From the NCBI RefSeq assembly GCF_000158815.1, contig NZ_GG657738.1, positions 4,254,237 through 4,301,998 on the forward strand: a DNA stretch of 47,762 nucleotides. The letters run 5' to 3'. Positions 9,540-18,682 of this stretch are shown one piece after another. The notes below the pieces were generated by a model. The model was not told the DNA's origin and searched no databases. It saw nothing but the letters and a program-made list of their open reading frames with translations. The position numbers and the translations under genes are program-made. Source of the DNA: Micromonospora sp. ATCC 39149 (GTDB taxonomy: Bacteria; Actinomycetota; Actinomycetes; Mycobacteriales; Micromonosporaceae). Within the stretch, counting starts at the first letter, position 1; each line of letters starts with the position of its first letter.

Positions 9540-10130
9540 GTGACGGACGAGGCGGGGCCGTGGCTGGTGGTCGGCCTGGGCAATCCCGGCCGGGAGTACG
9601 CGGGTAACCGGCACAACGTCGGCTTCATGGTGGCCGACCTGCTGGCCGCCCGGGTGGGCGGGAAGTTCGGCCGGCACCGGCGGGCGGTGGCCGAGGTCGC
9701 CGAGGGGCGGCTCGGGTTCGGCGGGCCGAAGCTGGTGCTGATGAAGCCGCTGACGTATATGAACCTCTCCGGGGGGCCGGTGGCCGGGCTGGCGCAGTTC
9801 CACAAGGTGCCGCCGGGGCGGGTGATCGCGATCCACGACGAGCTGGACATCGGCTACGGCCAGTTGCGGGTCAAGTGCGGCGGCGGCGAGGGCGGGCACA
9901 ACGGACTGCGCTCGATGTCGAAGTCGTTGGGGACGAAGGAGTACGTGCGGGTGCGATTCGGCATCGGCCGGCCGCCGGGTCGGCAGGACCCGGCCGACTA
10001 CGTGCTGTCGGACTTCTCCGCCGCCGAGCGCAAGGAGTTGGAGTTCCTGGTGGATCGGGCGGCGGACGTCGTCGAGTCGGTGGTTGCCCGAGGCGTGGAG
10101 CCGACCCAGAACCAGTACCACGGGGCCTGA
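9540..10130 (+). CDS. pth: Peptidyl-tRNA hydrolase
   Basis: This 196-residue monomeric enzyme releases peptides from peptidyl-tRNA dropped by the ribosome. Family motifs are VVGLGNPG (10-17), NRHNVGF with the catalytic His at 25, [10 protein letters not shown] with the substrate-binding Asn, and HDELDI with the Asp that polarises the His. [12 protein letters not shown] follows as expected. The GTG at 9540 is preceded by GGAGCGGGAGGGG. It starts 113 bases after rplY, with which it is probably co-transcribed. Confidence 0.96.
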   Translation: MTDEAGPWLVVGLGNPGREYAGNRHNVGFMVADLLAARVGGKFGRHRRAVAEVAEGRLGFGGPKLVLMKPLTYMNLSGGPVAGLAQFHKVPPGRVIAIHDELDIGYGQLRVKCGGGEGGHNGLRSMSKSLGTKEYVRVRFGIGRPPGRQDPADYVLSDFSAAERKELEFLVDRAADVVESVVARGVEPTQNQYHGA

Positions 10131-10295
10131 GCCGGGCGGGGCGGCGCGGCTGGCGGTCGTACGGCCGGTAGTCTGCGCCTTTCTGCCGGACCACGGCCGG
10201 TGGGTCGGGTCGTGGCGAAGCGGGTTGCCGGCGCACTGCGGCCGGTGAGGCGAGTCGCGGCGGGACGGGTCGCGGCGAGGCGACGGGAGCGAGTT

Positions 10296-11129
10296 GTGGG
10301 CAGTCCTCCGATGATCGACGGCGAGTTCGCCCGGTGGTTGGCGGCCCAGGCCGGGCAGGCGCTGCTGGGCCTGCGCGCCGAGCTGGGGTTCGGCGACCCC
10401 GGGGCGCTGAAGTCGGCCGGGGACAAGGTTTCGCACGACCTGATCCGCACCGAGCTGGCGAAGTGGCGTCCGGGGGACGGGGTCCTCTCGGAGGAGGACG
10501 AGGGCTCGCGGCTGGCCTGGGCGGCGGAGGTGAACGCCGGGGCGGTGTCCCGGCTGACCGCCGACCGGGTGTGGATCATCGACCCGCTGGACGGGACCCG
10601 GGAGTTCGCCGAGGAGGGTCGCTCGGACTGGGCGGTGCACGTGGCGCTCTGGGCGCGCAGCGCCTCGGCCCCGCACGGCCTGGTGGCGGGGGCGGTGGGG
10701 TTGCCGGCGCAGCACCGGGTGTTGGGCACGGACCATCCGCCGGCGTACCCGCCGATGACCTTGGAGGCGGCGACCTCGGGCGGCGGGCGGACCATCCGTT
10801 TGGCGGCCAGTCGCAGCCGTCCGCCGGTTTTCCTGACTGATCTGGCGGAGGACGTCGGCGCTCATCTGGTTCCGATGGGCTCGGCGGGGGCGAAGATCGC
10901 CGCCGTGGTGACCGGCGAGGTCGACGCGTACATCCACGCGGGCGGCCAGTACGAGTGGGACTCGGCCGCTCCGGTGGCTGTGGCGACGGCCACCGGCCTG
11001 CATGCTTCCCGAATCGACGGTTCTGCGCTGAAATACAACGAGGCCGACCCACGCCTGCCCGACCTGCTGGTCTGCCGCAAGGATCTCGCCAGCCGGTTGC
11101 TTGCAGCGCTGCAGAGGCATTCCGGGTAG
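10296..11129 (+). CDS. cysQ: 3'(2'),5'-bisphosphate nucleotidase, CysQ family
   Basis: The protein has about 277 residues and belongs to the inositol-monophosphatase-like metal-dependent phosphatases. Motifs visible are SEEDE (metal-binding Glu), WIIDPLDGTREF (the DPLDGT metal site) and YEWDSAAPVAVA (the WDxAAP motif). Such enzymes remove the 3'-phosphate from PAP formed when PAPS is used. This fits its position 78 bases before cysD and cysN, suggesting it recycles the nucleotide by-product of sulfate assimilation. The start chosen is GTG at 10296 with CGGGAG seven bases upstream; ATG at 10311 is an alternative. The open frame upstream to 10200 is Arg/Val-rich and probably noncoding. Confidence 0.9.
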   Translation: MGSPPMIDGEFARWLAAQAGQALLGLRAELGFGDPGALKSAGDKVSHDLIRTELAKWRPGDGVLSEEDEGSRLAWAAEVNAGAVSRLTADRVWIIDPLDGTREFAEEGRSDWAVHVALWARSASAPHGLVAGAVGLPAQHRVLGTDHPPAYPPMTLEAATSGGGRTIRLAASRSRPPVFLTDLAEDVGAHLVPMGSAGAKIAAVVTGEVDAYIHAGGQYEWDSAAPVAVATATGLHASRIDGSALKYNEADPRLPDLLVCRKDLASRLLAALQRHSG

Positions 11130-11207
11130 CCTGAGCAATCTTCTTCACGTGTCCGACCGGAAGGGCCTGGAATCCATGAGCGGAGCCGAGCGAATCGAGG
11201 CCGTGTT

Positions 11208-12119
11208 GTGACCGCCCCCGCCGCCTACCAGGTCTCCCACCTCGACGCTCTGGAGGCGGAGAGCATCTTCGTGATGCGTGAGGTGGTTGCGGAGATGGAG
11301 CGGCCGGTGCTGCTCTTCTCGGGTGGTAAGGACTCGATCGTGATGTTGCGGTTGGCGCAGAAGGCGTTCGCGCCGGCGAGTGTGCCGTTTCCGGTGATGC
11401 ATGTTGATACGGGGCACAACTTTCCCGAGGTGTTGGAGTATCGGGATCGTCGGGTGTCGGAGTTGGGGTTGCAGTTGATCGTGGCGTCGGTGCCGGAGGC
11501 GTTGGCGCGGGGGTTGGTGCGGGAGTCCGGGGACGGGATGCGGAACCGGATCCAGACGCCGGTGTTGTTGGACGCGGTGGAGAAGCATCGGTTCGATGCG
11601 TTGTTCGGTGGGGCGCGGCGGGATGAGGAGAAGGCGCGGGCGAAGGAGCGGGTGTTCTCGTTCCGGGACGAGTTCGGGCAGTGGGATCCGAAGAACCAGC
11701 GTCCGGAGTTGTGGTCGTTGTACAACGGTCGGCATCATCCGGGGGAGTCGATCCGGGTGTTTCCGTTGTCGAACTGGACCGAGTTGGATGTGTGGCATTA
11801 CATCGCGCGGGAGTCGATTCCGTTGCCGTCGATCTATTTCGCGCATGAGCGTGAGGTGGTGGAGCGGGACGGGATGTTGTATGCGGTGAACGAGTTTTTT
11901 GTGCCGCGGGCGGGTGAGGAGCCGTTCGTGGAGGTGGTGCGGTATCGGACGGTGGGGGACGCGTCGTGTACGGCGGCGGTGCGTTCGGATGCGGACACGG
12001 TGGTGGCGGTGATCGAGGAGGTGGCCGCGACGCGGGTGACGGAGCGGGGTGCGACTCGGGGTGATGATCGGGTCAGTGAGGCCGCGATGGAGGACCGCAA
12101 GCGGGAGGGGTACTTCTGA
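11208..12119 (+). CDS. cysD: Sulfate adenylyltransferase subunit 2
   Basis: This 303-residue catalytic subunit of ATP sulfurylase makes adenosine-5'-phosphosulfate from sulfate and ATP with CysN. The PP-loop SGGKDS is at 38-43, followed by HVDTGHNFPEVLEYRD, FGGARRDEEKARAKER and the C-terminal REGYF. The GTG at 11208 begins TAPAAYQVSHLDALEAESI and has GAGG upstream. Codon use is peculiar: from about 11340 to the stop all 17 leucines use TTG and most histidines CAT, whereas the first 40 codons look like the neighbouring genes. The stop codon overlaps the cysN start by one base, so the two are translationally coupled. Confidence 0.96.
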   Translation: MTAPAAYQVSHLDALEAESIFVMREVVAEMERPVLLFSGGKDSIVMLRLAQKAFAPASVPFPVMHVDTGHNFPEVLEYRDRRVSELGLQLIVASVPEALARGLVRESGDGMRNRIQTPVLLDAVEKHRFDALFGGARRDEEKARAKERVFSFRDEFGQWDPKNQRPELWSLYNGRHHPGESIRVFPLSNWTELDVWHYIARESIPLPSIYFAHEREVVERDGMLYAVNEFFVPRAGEEPFVEVVRYRTVGDASCTAAVRSDADTVVAVIEEVAATRVTERGATRGDDRVSEAAMEDRKREGYF

Positions 12120-13414
12120 TGGGTGTTGATGTGGCGCCGGTGGAGGTGGAGGCGCGGCCGATGGATTTGTTGCGGTTCGCGACGGCCGGGAGTGTGGACG
12201 ACGGTAAGTCGACGTTGATCGGCCGCCTGTTGTATGACACGAAGTCGTTGTTCACCGATCAGTTGGCGGCGGTGGAGGCGGTGTCGGCGGCGCGGGGGGA
12301 CGAGTACACGAACCTGGCGTTGTTGACCGATGGGTTGCGGGCGGAGCGGGAGCAGGGCATCACGATCGATGTGGCGTACCGGTACTTCGCGACGCCGCGG
12401 CGGAAGTTCATCATCGCGGACACTCCGGGGCATATTCAGTACACGCGGAACATGGTGACGGGTGCGTCGACGGCGGATCTGGCGTTGATCCTGGTGGACG
12501 CGCGTAAGGGTTTGGTGGAGCAGTCGCGGCGGCATGCGTTTCTGTGTTCGTTGTTGCGGGTGCCGCATCTGGTGTTGTGTGTGAACAAGATGGACTTGGT
12601 GGGGTATGACCGGGAGGTGTTCGAGGCGATCGCGGACGAGTTCACGGCGTTCGCGGCGAAGTTGGACGTGCCGGATCTGACGGTGGTGCCGGTGTCGGCG
12701 TTGCGGGGTGACAACATTGTGTCCCGTGCGGAGAGCATGCCGTGGTATGAGGGTCCGTCGTTGTTGCATCATCTGGAGCGGGTGCACATCGCGTCGGATC
12801 GGAATCTGCAGGATGTGCGGTTCCCGGTGCAGTATGTGATCCGGCCGCAGTCGACGGTGGTGACGGACTATCGGGGGTATGCCGGGCAGGTGGCCTCGGG
12901 GGTGCTCAAGGCCGGTGACGAGGTGATGGTGTTGCCGTCGGGGTTCACCTCGCGGATCGCGGCGGTGGAGACCGCTGACGGGCCGGTGGAGGAGGCGTTC
13001 CCGCCGATGTCGGTCACGGTTCGTCTGGAGGACGAGATCGACATCTCCCGGGGTGACATGATCTGCCGGCCGCACAACGCCCCGACGGTCGCGCAGGACA
13101 TCGAGGCGATGGTCTGCTGGATGGACGAGACCCGCCCGTTGCAGGTCGGCGGCCGGTACGCGATCAAGCACACCACCCGTTCGGCGCGGGCGATCGTGCG
13201 GGGTCTGCACTACCGCCTCGACATCAACTCCCTGCACCGCGACGAAACCGCCACCGAACTCAACCTCAACGAGATCGGCCGGGTCCGCATCCGCACCACC
13301 ATCCCGCTGCTGGCGGACGAGTACCGCCGCAACCGCACCACCGGCGGGTTCGTGATCATCGACGAGGCGACCAACCGCACCGTCGGCGCGGGCATGATCG
13401 TAGAGGCCGGCTGA
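12119..13414 (+). CDS. cysN: Sulfate adenylyltransferase subunit 1 (GTPase)
   Basis: This 431-residue EF-Tu-like GTPase stimulates CysD. The G-domain has GSVDDGKST (24-32), DTPGHIQYTRNM and CVNKMDLVGYD, followed by two beta-barrel domains. There is no fused APS kinase (CysC) domain. CysC is also absent nearby, so a separate gene would be needed to make PAPS, or reduction proceeds from APS. The ATG overlaps the cysD stop. The TTG/GAT/CAT-rich codon style of cysD continues to about 12870. From about 13190 to the stop, leucine is encoded only by CTG/CTC, so the gene is a codon-usage mosaic. Confidence 0.95.
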   Translation: MGVDVAPVEVEARPMDLLRFATAGSVDDGKSTLIGRLLYDTKSLFTDQLAAVEAVSAARGDEYTNLALLTDGLRAEREQGITIDVAYRYFATPRRKFIIADTPGHIQYTRNMVTGASTADLALILVDARKGLVEQSRRHAFLCSLLRVPHLVLCVNKMDLVGYDREVFEAIADEFTAFAAKLDVPDLTVVPVSALRGDNIVSRAESMPWYEGPSLLHHLERVHIASDRNLQDVRFPVQYVIRPQSTVVTDYRGYAGQVASGVLKAGDEVMVLPSGFTSRIAAVETADGPVEEAFPPMSVTVRLEDEIDISRGDMICRPHNAPTVAQDIEAMVCWMDETRPLQVGGRYAIKHTTRSARAIVRGLHYRLDINSLHRDETATELNLNEIGRVRIRTTIPLLADEYRRNRTTGGFVIIDEATNRTVGAGMIVEAG

Positions 13415-13460
13415 GGGCCGACTCGCACCCTGCTGCGGCGGACGACCCGCCCCAGAGCTG

Positions 13461-13556
13461 TTGACAGGGGGCCCCTCTGCTGCGCGTTGTGCGCTGGCAA
13501 GGGGCCCCTGTCTACCAGCGGTGTGCGCTGGCAAGGGGCCCCTGTCTACAGGCGGT
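13461..13556. repeat. GGGGCCCC-type repeat cluster, 34-bp direct repeats
   Basis: Two 34-base units lie at 13489-13522 and 13523-13556, each beginning GTGCGCTGGCAAGGGGCCCC. A related, inverted-looking element (TTGACAGGGGGCCCCT, 13461-13476) precedes them. The core AAGGGGCCCCTG occurs at 13499 and 13533, and again at 30071. Any two cores can pair in inverted orientation, so the cluster may also serve as the cysN/galK terminator. The second unit runs into the galK coding sequence and supplies its stop codon. Confidence 0.8.
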
Positions 13557-14766
13557 GTGCGCCGGGGGCCGGGGTGGCCAGGTGGAAGCCGGGGGCGCGG
13601 AAGCCACGCTCGGCGTACTCGGCCGCGACGGCGTCGGCCACCGTGTCGGCGCGGTCGGCGTCGACCAGGGCGAGGACGCAGCCGCCGAAGCCGCCGCCGG
13701 TCATCCGGGCCCCGTACGCCCCGGCTGCGAGGGCCGCCTCGACCGCCGTGTCGACCTCCGGCACGGTGATCTCGAAGTCGTCGCGCATCGAGGCGTGCGA
13801 GGCGGTCAGCAGCGGCCCGATGTCGCCGACCCGGCCGGCCCGTAGCAGCGCCACGGTGTCGAGCACCCGCTGGTCCTCGGTGACGACGTGCCGGACCCGG
13901 CGGCGGATCTCGTCGTCGTCGAGCCGGGCGAGGGCATCGTCGAGGTCGACGGCGGCCACGTCACGCAGGGCGGGCACCCCGAGCAGCCCGGCGGCCTTCT
14001 CGCAGGCGGTGCGGCGGGAGGCGTACTCGCCGTCGGCGTGCCGGTGCGGTGCCCGACTGTCGATCACCAGCATGGCCAACCCGGCGGCGGCCAGGTCGAA
14101 CGGGATGTGCTCGACGGCCTCGGTGCGGCAGTCGAGGAAGAGGGCGTGGCCGGCGCGGCAGCGGATCACCGCGGACTGGTCCATGATCCCGGTGGGCGCG
14201 CCGACGTAGGCGTTCTCGGCACGCTGGGCGACCCGGGGCCGCGCCTCGGCCGGCAGGTCCAGCCCGCCGAGATCGACGAGGGCGGCGAGCACGGCGGCCT
14301 CCAGCGCGGCCGAGGAGGACAGCCCGGAGCCGAGTGGCACGTCGGAGGCGATGGCGAGCCGCGCGCCGGGCACGGCGTGGCCGGCCTCGCGTAGCGCCCA
14401 CACCACCCCGGCGACGTACGCGGCCCAGCCGTCGACCCGGCCGGGGGCGGCCACCTCGTCGGCCCCGAACTCGACCACCGCGTCGGAGAGCTCCGACCAG
14501 ACCGTCCAGCGGTCGCCGTCTTGGGGGGCGGCGGCGACGACGGTACGCAGCGGCAGCGCGAACGGCAGCACGAAGCCGTCGTTGTAGTCGGTGTGCTCGC
14601 CGATCAGGTTGACCCGGCCGGGTGCCGCCCAGCGGCCGGCGGCCGGTGCGCCGTACCGGTGGCGGAAGCCGGCGGCGGCGCGGTCGGCCACATCGCCGAC
14701 CGGCGGCGGAGCGGCGGAGGCGGCCGGCGGGGGAGCGGCGGGGACGGGGAGTGCGGGGTCGGTCAC
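13546..14766 (-). CDS. galK: Galactokinase
   Basis: This 406-residue GHMP kinase phosphorylates galactose to galactose-1-phosphate in the Leloir pathway. The galactokinase signature GRVNLIGEHTDYNDG follows a Pro/Ala-rich N-terminal leader of about 45 residues. PLGSGLSSSAALEAAVL (ATP loop), IMDQSAVIRC and MTGGGFGGCVLAL complete the motif set. The start is GTG at 14766, whose GTGA overlaps the galE stop codon, so translation is coupled. The last codons and the stop lie inside the second 34-bp intergenic repeat, so the repeat seems to have reshaped the C-terminus (PGAHRL). No galT is present in the window. Confidence 0.95.
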   Translation of the reverse strand: MTDPALPVPAAPPPAASAAPPPVGDVADRAAAGFRHRYGAPAAGRWAAPGRVNLIGEHTDYNDGFVLPFALPLRTVVAAAPQDGDRWTVWSELSDAVVEFGADEVAAPGRVDGWAAYVAGVVWALREAGHAVPGARLAIASDVPLGSGLSSSAALEAAVLAALVDLGGLDLPAEARPRVAQRAENAYVGAPTGIMDQSAVIRCRAGHALFLDCRTEAVEHIPFDLAAAGLAMLVIDSRAPHRHADGEYASRRTACEKAAGLLGVPALRDVAAVDLDDALARLDDDEIRRRVRHVVTEDQRVLDTVALLRAGRVGDIGPLLTASHASMRDDFEITVPEVDTAVEAALAAGAYGARMTGGGFGGCVLALVDADRADTVADAVAAEYAERGFRAPGFHLATPAPGAHRL

Positions 14767-15746
14767 GAACGCTCCAGGATGTGCGTGCGGTAGAAGGCCC
14801 AGGCGTCCCCGACCATGTCGTGCAGGGTCGGCTTCTCGGGCACCCAACCCAGCTCCTCGCGGGCCAGGGCGGAGGAGGCGACCAGTTCGGCCGGGTCGCC
14901 CTCGCGGCGGGGGGCCATCTCGACCGGCACCGGCCGGCCGGTGACCTCGCGGACCACGTCGACGACCTGTCGGTTGGTGAACCCGGTGCCGTTGCCCAGG
15001 TTGTAGATGCGGTGCCGGCTCGGCACGGCGGCGGTGAGGGCCAGCAGGTGGGCGCGGGCCAGGTCCTCGACGTGGATGTAGTCGCGCACGCAGGTGCCGT
15101 CGACGGTGGGGTAGTCGTCGCCGAAGAGCTGGAGCTTCTCCCGCCGGCCGGCGGCGACGTCGAGGGCGATCGGGATGAGGTGGCTCTCCGGGTCGTGCCG
15201 CTCGCCGATGGCGACGTCGCCGCTCAGGTACGCCCCGGCGACGTTGAAGTAGCGCAGCGACACGGCGGCCAGGTCGTGCCCGATGGCCTCCGAGGTGAGC
15301 GCCATGTCCACGGCCAGCTTGGTGGCCCCGTACGTGTTGGTGGGGGCCTTGACGGCGGTCTCCGGGATGGGCAACTCGGCCGGGTTGCCGTAGACGGCGG
15401 CGGTGGAGGAGAAGACCATCCGGGGCACCCGGGCGGCCCGGACGGCGTCGATCAGGGCGAGCGAGCCGACGGTGTTGTTGTGCCAGTACAGCTCCGGCTT
15501 GACCATGGACTCGCCGGCGGCGATGAGGGCGGCGAAGTGCAGCACCCCGTCGAAGCCCGCCCCGGGGGTGAGCACCTGGGCGGCGTCGTGGATCGGCGCG
15601 TCGACCCAGGTGGCGTCCGGGGCGAGTGCCGCACGGTGCCCGGTGCGCAGGTCGTCGAGGACGACCACCTCGTGGCCGGCGTCGAGCAGCATCCGGGTCA
15701 CCACGCTGCCGATGTAGCCGGCGCCGCCGGTGACGAGCAGTTTCAC
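14763..15746 (-). CDS. galE: UDP-glucose 4-epimerase
   Basis: This 327-residue short-chain dehydrogenase-type epimerase interconverts UDP-galactose and UDP-glucose with bound NAD. The Rossmann motif GGAGYIGS sits at 7-14. The catalytic Ser/Tyr-Lys set is visible as FSSTAAVYG and YGATK, and GTCVRDYIHVEDLA is the usual late signature. The GTG at 15746 is preceded by a perfect AGGAGG (15753-15758 on the complementary strand). It is the first gene of a two-gene unit with galK, overlapping it by four bases. Confidence 0.95.
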   Translation of the reverse strand: MKLLVTGGAGYIGSVVTRMLLDAGHEVVVLDDLRTGHRAALAPDATWVDAPIHDAAQVLTPGAGFDGVLHFAALIAAGESMVKPELYWHNNTVGSLALIDAVRAARVPRMVFSSTAAVYGNPAELPIPETAVKAPTNTYGATKLAVDMALTSEAIGHDLAAVSLRYFNVAGAYLSGDVAIGERHDPESHLIPIALDVAAGRREKLQLFGDDYPTVDGTCVRDYIHVEDLARAHLLALTAAVPSRHRIYNLGNGTGFTNRQVVDVVREVTGRPVPVEMAPRREGDPAELVASSALAREELGWVPEKPTLHDMVGDAWAFYRTHILERS

Positions 15747-15935
15747 GTAGGGTCCTCCTGCCTGGCCGCGCCTCGCCGCAGCCGTTCGCGCTCACCTTAC
15801 GGCGGCCGGCCGTGGCGACGCTCCACGTCGCCTCCCCACTATTCCATCACAACCTTTCATGATTGAACAGATACGCACACGCGTGTTCGGGCGAACGGCT
15901 GTGCCGACCTCTGCTGACCCCTACGATGAATTGTC

Positions 15936-16961
15936 ATGCGGGAAGCGGGTGGTCCCTGGCTCCGCCGGCGACCGGCGGGGCGGGCCCGCCGCGAACCCAG
16001 GCCCCTGGCCCGCGCCGTCGCCCGGCTGGTCGTCCGGGCCGCCGACGGCGCCACCCGGCTGGTCACCGACCTGCTCGGGGCCAGCCCGGCCGCCGGCCGG
16101 GAACGGATCAGCGAGGCCGAGCTGCGCGACCTGGTCGCCGCCAACACCGTCCTCGACGCCGACGAGCGGCGGATCATCGACGAGGTGCTGGTCGCCGGGG
16201 CGAGCCTGGTCCGCGAGGTGATGATGCCCCGCACCGAGGTGGTGTTCCTGTCGGTCGCGATGACCGTCGTCGAGGCGGAACGGCTGGTCCGGGCCGAGAC
16301 GCACCGCCGGTACCCGGTCGTCGACGGCACCCACGACGACGTGGTCGGCTTCGTGCACCTGCGCGACGTGCTGCTGCGTCCCGACCTGGACCCGGGCACC
16401 ACCGTGGGCGAGCTGACCCGGGAGGTCAAGCGGCTGCCCGGCAGCAAGCGGGTGCTGGCCGCGCTGACCGAGATGCGCCGCGAGGGGCACCACCTGGCGG
16501 TGGTGGTCGACGAGTACGGCGGCACCGCCGGCATCGTCACCTGCGAGGACCTGATCGAGGAGTTGGTCGGCGAGATCCACGACGAGCACGACGGCGACCC
16601 CGAGCCGGAGCCGGCCGGCCTGCCCGCCGTGGTCGACGGGCGGCTCAACCTCGCCGACTTCGCCGAGCGCACCGGGGTGCGGCTGGCCGCCGGCCCGTAC
16701 GAGACGGCCAGCGGGTACGTGATGGCCGCGCTGGGCCGGCTGCCCGCGGTCGGGGACGAGGTGCCGGTGGCCCCGGCGGCGGCGGACGGCGGCGACCGGG
16801 ACCCGGACGACCCGCCCGGCGGGTGGCTGCTGCGGGTGCTCGCGCTGGAGGGGCGCCGGGTGTCGCGGCTATCGGTCGCCGCGGTGCGCCTGCCCGAGCC
16901 GCGACGCGAGGTCACCGCCCCGCTATCGGCGGCGGAGAGCCGACCCGCCGGCCCGTCATGA
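15936..16961 (+). CDS. CorC/HlyC-type CBS-domain protein lacking the membrane (DUF21/CNNM) domain
   Basis: The 341-residue protein matches the cytosolic part of the hemolysin C/CNNM family. It has SEAELRDLVAAN and DADERRIIDEVL, then VREVMMPRTEVVFL opening a CBS pair (about 90-215), and a C-terminal CorC_HlyC-type domain (about 235-310) with GRLNLADF. The usual N-terminal four-helix DUF21 domain is missing. Only about 60 Arg/Ala-rich residues precede the conserved part, and no coding sequence for it lies upstream before galE. The result resembles free-standing CorC, which is linked to magnesium/cobalt efflux. Whether it acts alone or with a separate membrane partner is unknown. The ATG at 15936 follows a TACGAT-like -10 box at a short distance. 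Confidence 0.82.
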   Translation: MREAGGPWLRRRPAGRARREPRPLARAVARLVVRAADGATRLVTDLLGASPAAGRERISEAELRDLVAANTVLDADERRIIDEVLVAGASLVREVMMPRTEVVFLSVAMTVVEAERLVRAETHRRYPVVDGTHDDVVGFVHLRDVLLRPDLDPGTTVGELTREVKRLPGSKRVLAALTEMRREGHHLAVVVDEYGGTAGIVTCEDLIEELVGEIHDEHDGDPEPEPAGLPAVVDGRLNLADFAERTGVRLAAGPYETASGYVMAALGRLPAVGDEVPVAPAAADGGDRDPDDPPGGWLLRVLALEGRRVSRLSVAAVRLPEPRREVTAPLSAAESRPAGPS

Positions 16962-18020
<1,059 letters not shown>

Positions 18021-18043
18021 CAGCCCCGGCGCGACGGGTACGG

Positions 18044-18634
18044 GTGGGGACGGACGGGGCGGTGGCCGAAGGGGTGGCGCGGAGCGTGGATCGCAGGGAC
18101 GGGGCGCCGCAGGCCGGCGACACCATCCAGATCGGGATCGCGGTGGACATCCCGGAGCCGTGGGGCGGGATGCTCACCCGGCGCCGGGTCGAGGCCGGCG
18201 ACCCGTTGGTGGTGCCCGCGCACGTGACGCTGCTCGGGCCCACCGAGATCCCGGTTGCGGCGCTGCCGGCGGTCGAGCGGCACCTCGCCGTGGTGGCCGC
18301 CACGCACCTGCCGTTCACCCTGCACCTGCGGGGCACCGGCACGTTCCGCCCGGTGACCCAGGTGGTGTTCGTGGCGGTGGCCGCCGGGATCAGCGAGTGC
18401 GAGCTGCTCGCCGCGGCCATCAACGCGGCCCCCGAGCTGCACCGCGAGACCCGTTTCCCGTACCACCCGCACGTCACGGTGGCACAGGACGTCGCGCCGG
18501 AGGCGCTGGACCGGGCGTACGAGGACCTGGCGGACTTCTCGGCGATGTTCGAGGTGGACGCGTTCACCCTCTTCTCGCACAGCGGCCAGACCCGGTGGCA
18601 GCCGCGTCGCGACTTCCTTCTCGGTGTGTCCTGA
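18044..18634 (+). CDS. 2H phosphoesterase (2'-5' RNA ligase/LigT-like) family protein
   Basis: The protein has up to 196 residues. Two HxT motifs define the 2H superfamily: HVTLLGP (about 65) and HPHVTVAQ (about 147). The two-lobed alternation of beta-strands is visible around them. Members are cyclic phosphodiesterases or RNA 2',5'-ligases; the physiological substrate here cannot be inferred. The start is uncertain: GTG at 18044, 18062 and 18074 are all possible, and homology begins near IQIGIAVDIPEP. It lies between trpS and a BrkB-like gene and may be co-transcribed with trpS. Confidence 0.75.
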   Translation: MGTDGAVAEGVARSVDRRDGAPQAGDTIQIGIAVDIPEPWGGMLTRRRVEAGDPLVVPAHVTLLGPTEIPVAALPAVERHLAVVAATHLPFTLHLRGTGTFRPVTQVVFVAVAAGISECELLAAAINAAPELHRETRFPYHPHVTVAQDVAPEALDRAYEDLADFSAMFEVDAFTLFSHSGQTRWQPRRDFLLGVS

Positions 18635-18682
18635 CCCGGCGGGGCGCTCCCGTGCCGGCGACGGATCGGCGAGGATGACGGC

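Noticed and set aside
8376..11138. A 920-codon antisense open frame across rplY, pth and cysQ
   Set aside because: Low-complexity, Arg/Pro/Ser-rich translation opposite three well-supported genes; typical of high-GC antisense frames.
14767..15795. N-terminal extension of galK through galE
   Set aside because: The extension is the out-of-frame reading of galE. The GTG at 14766 overlapping the galE stop is the natural start.
15877..15886. ACACGCGTGT palindrome upstream of the CorC-like gene
   Set aside because: Only 10 bp of self-complementary GC-rich sequence between divergent genes; not distinguishable from chance.
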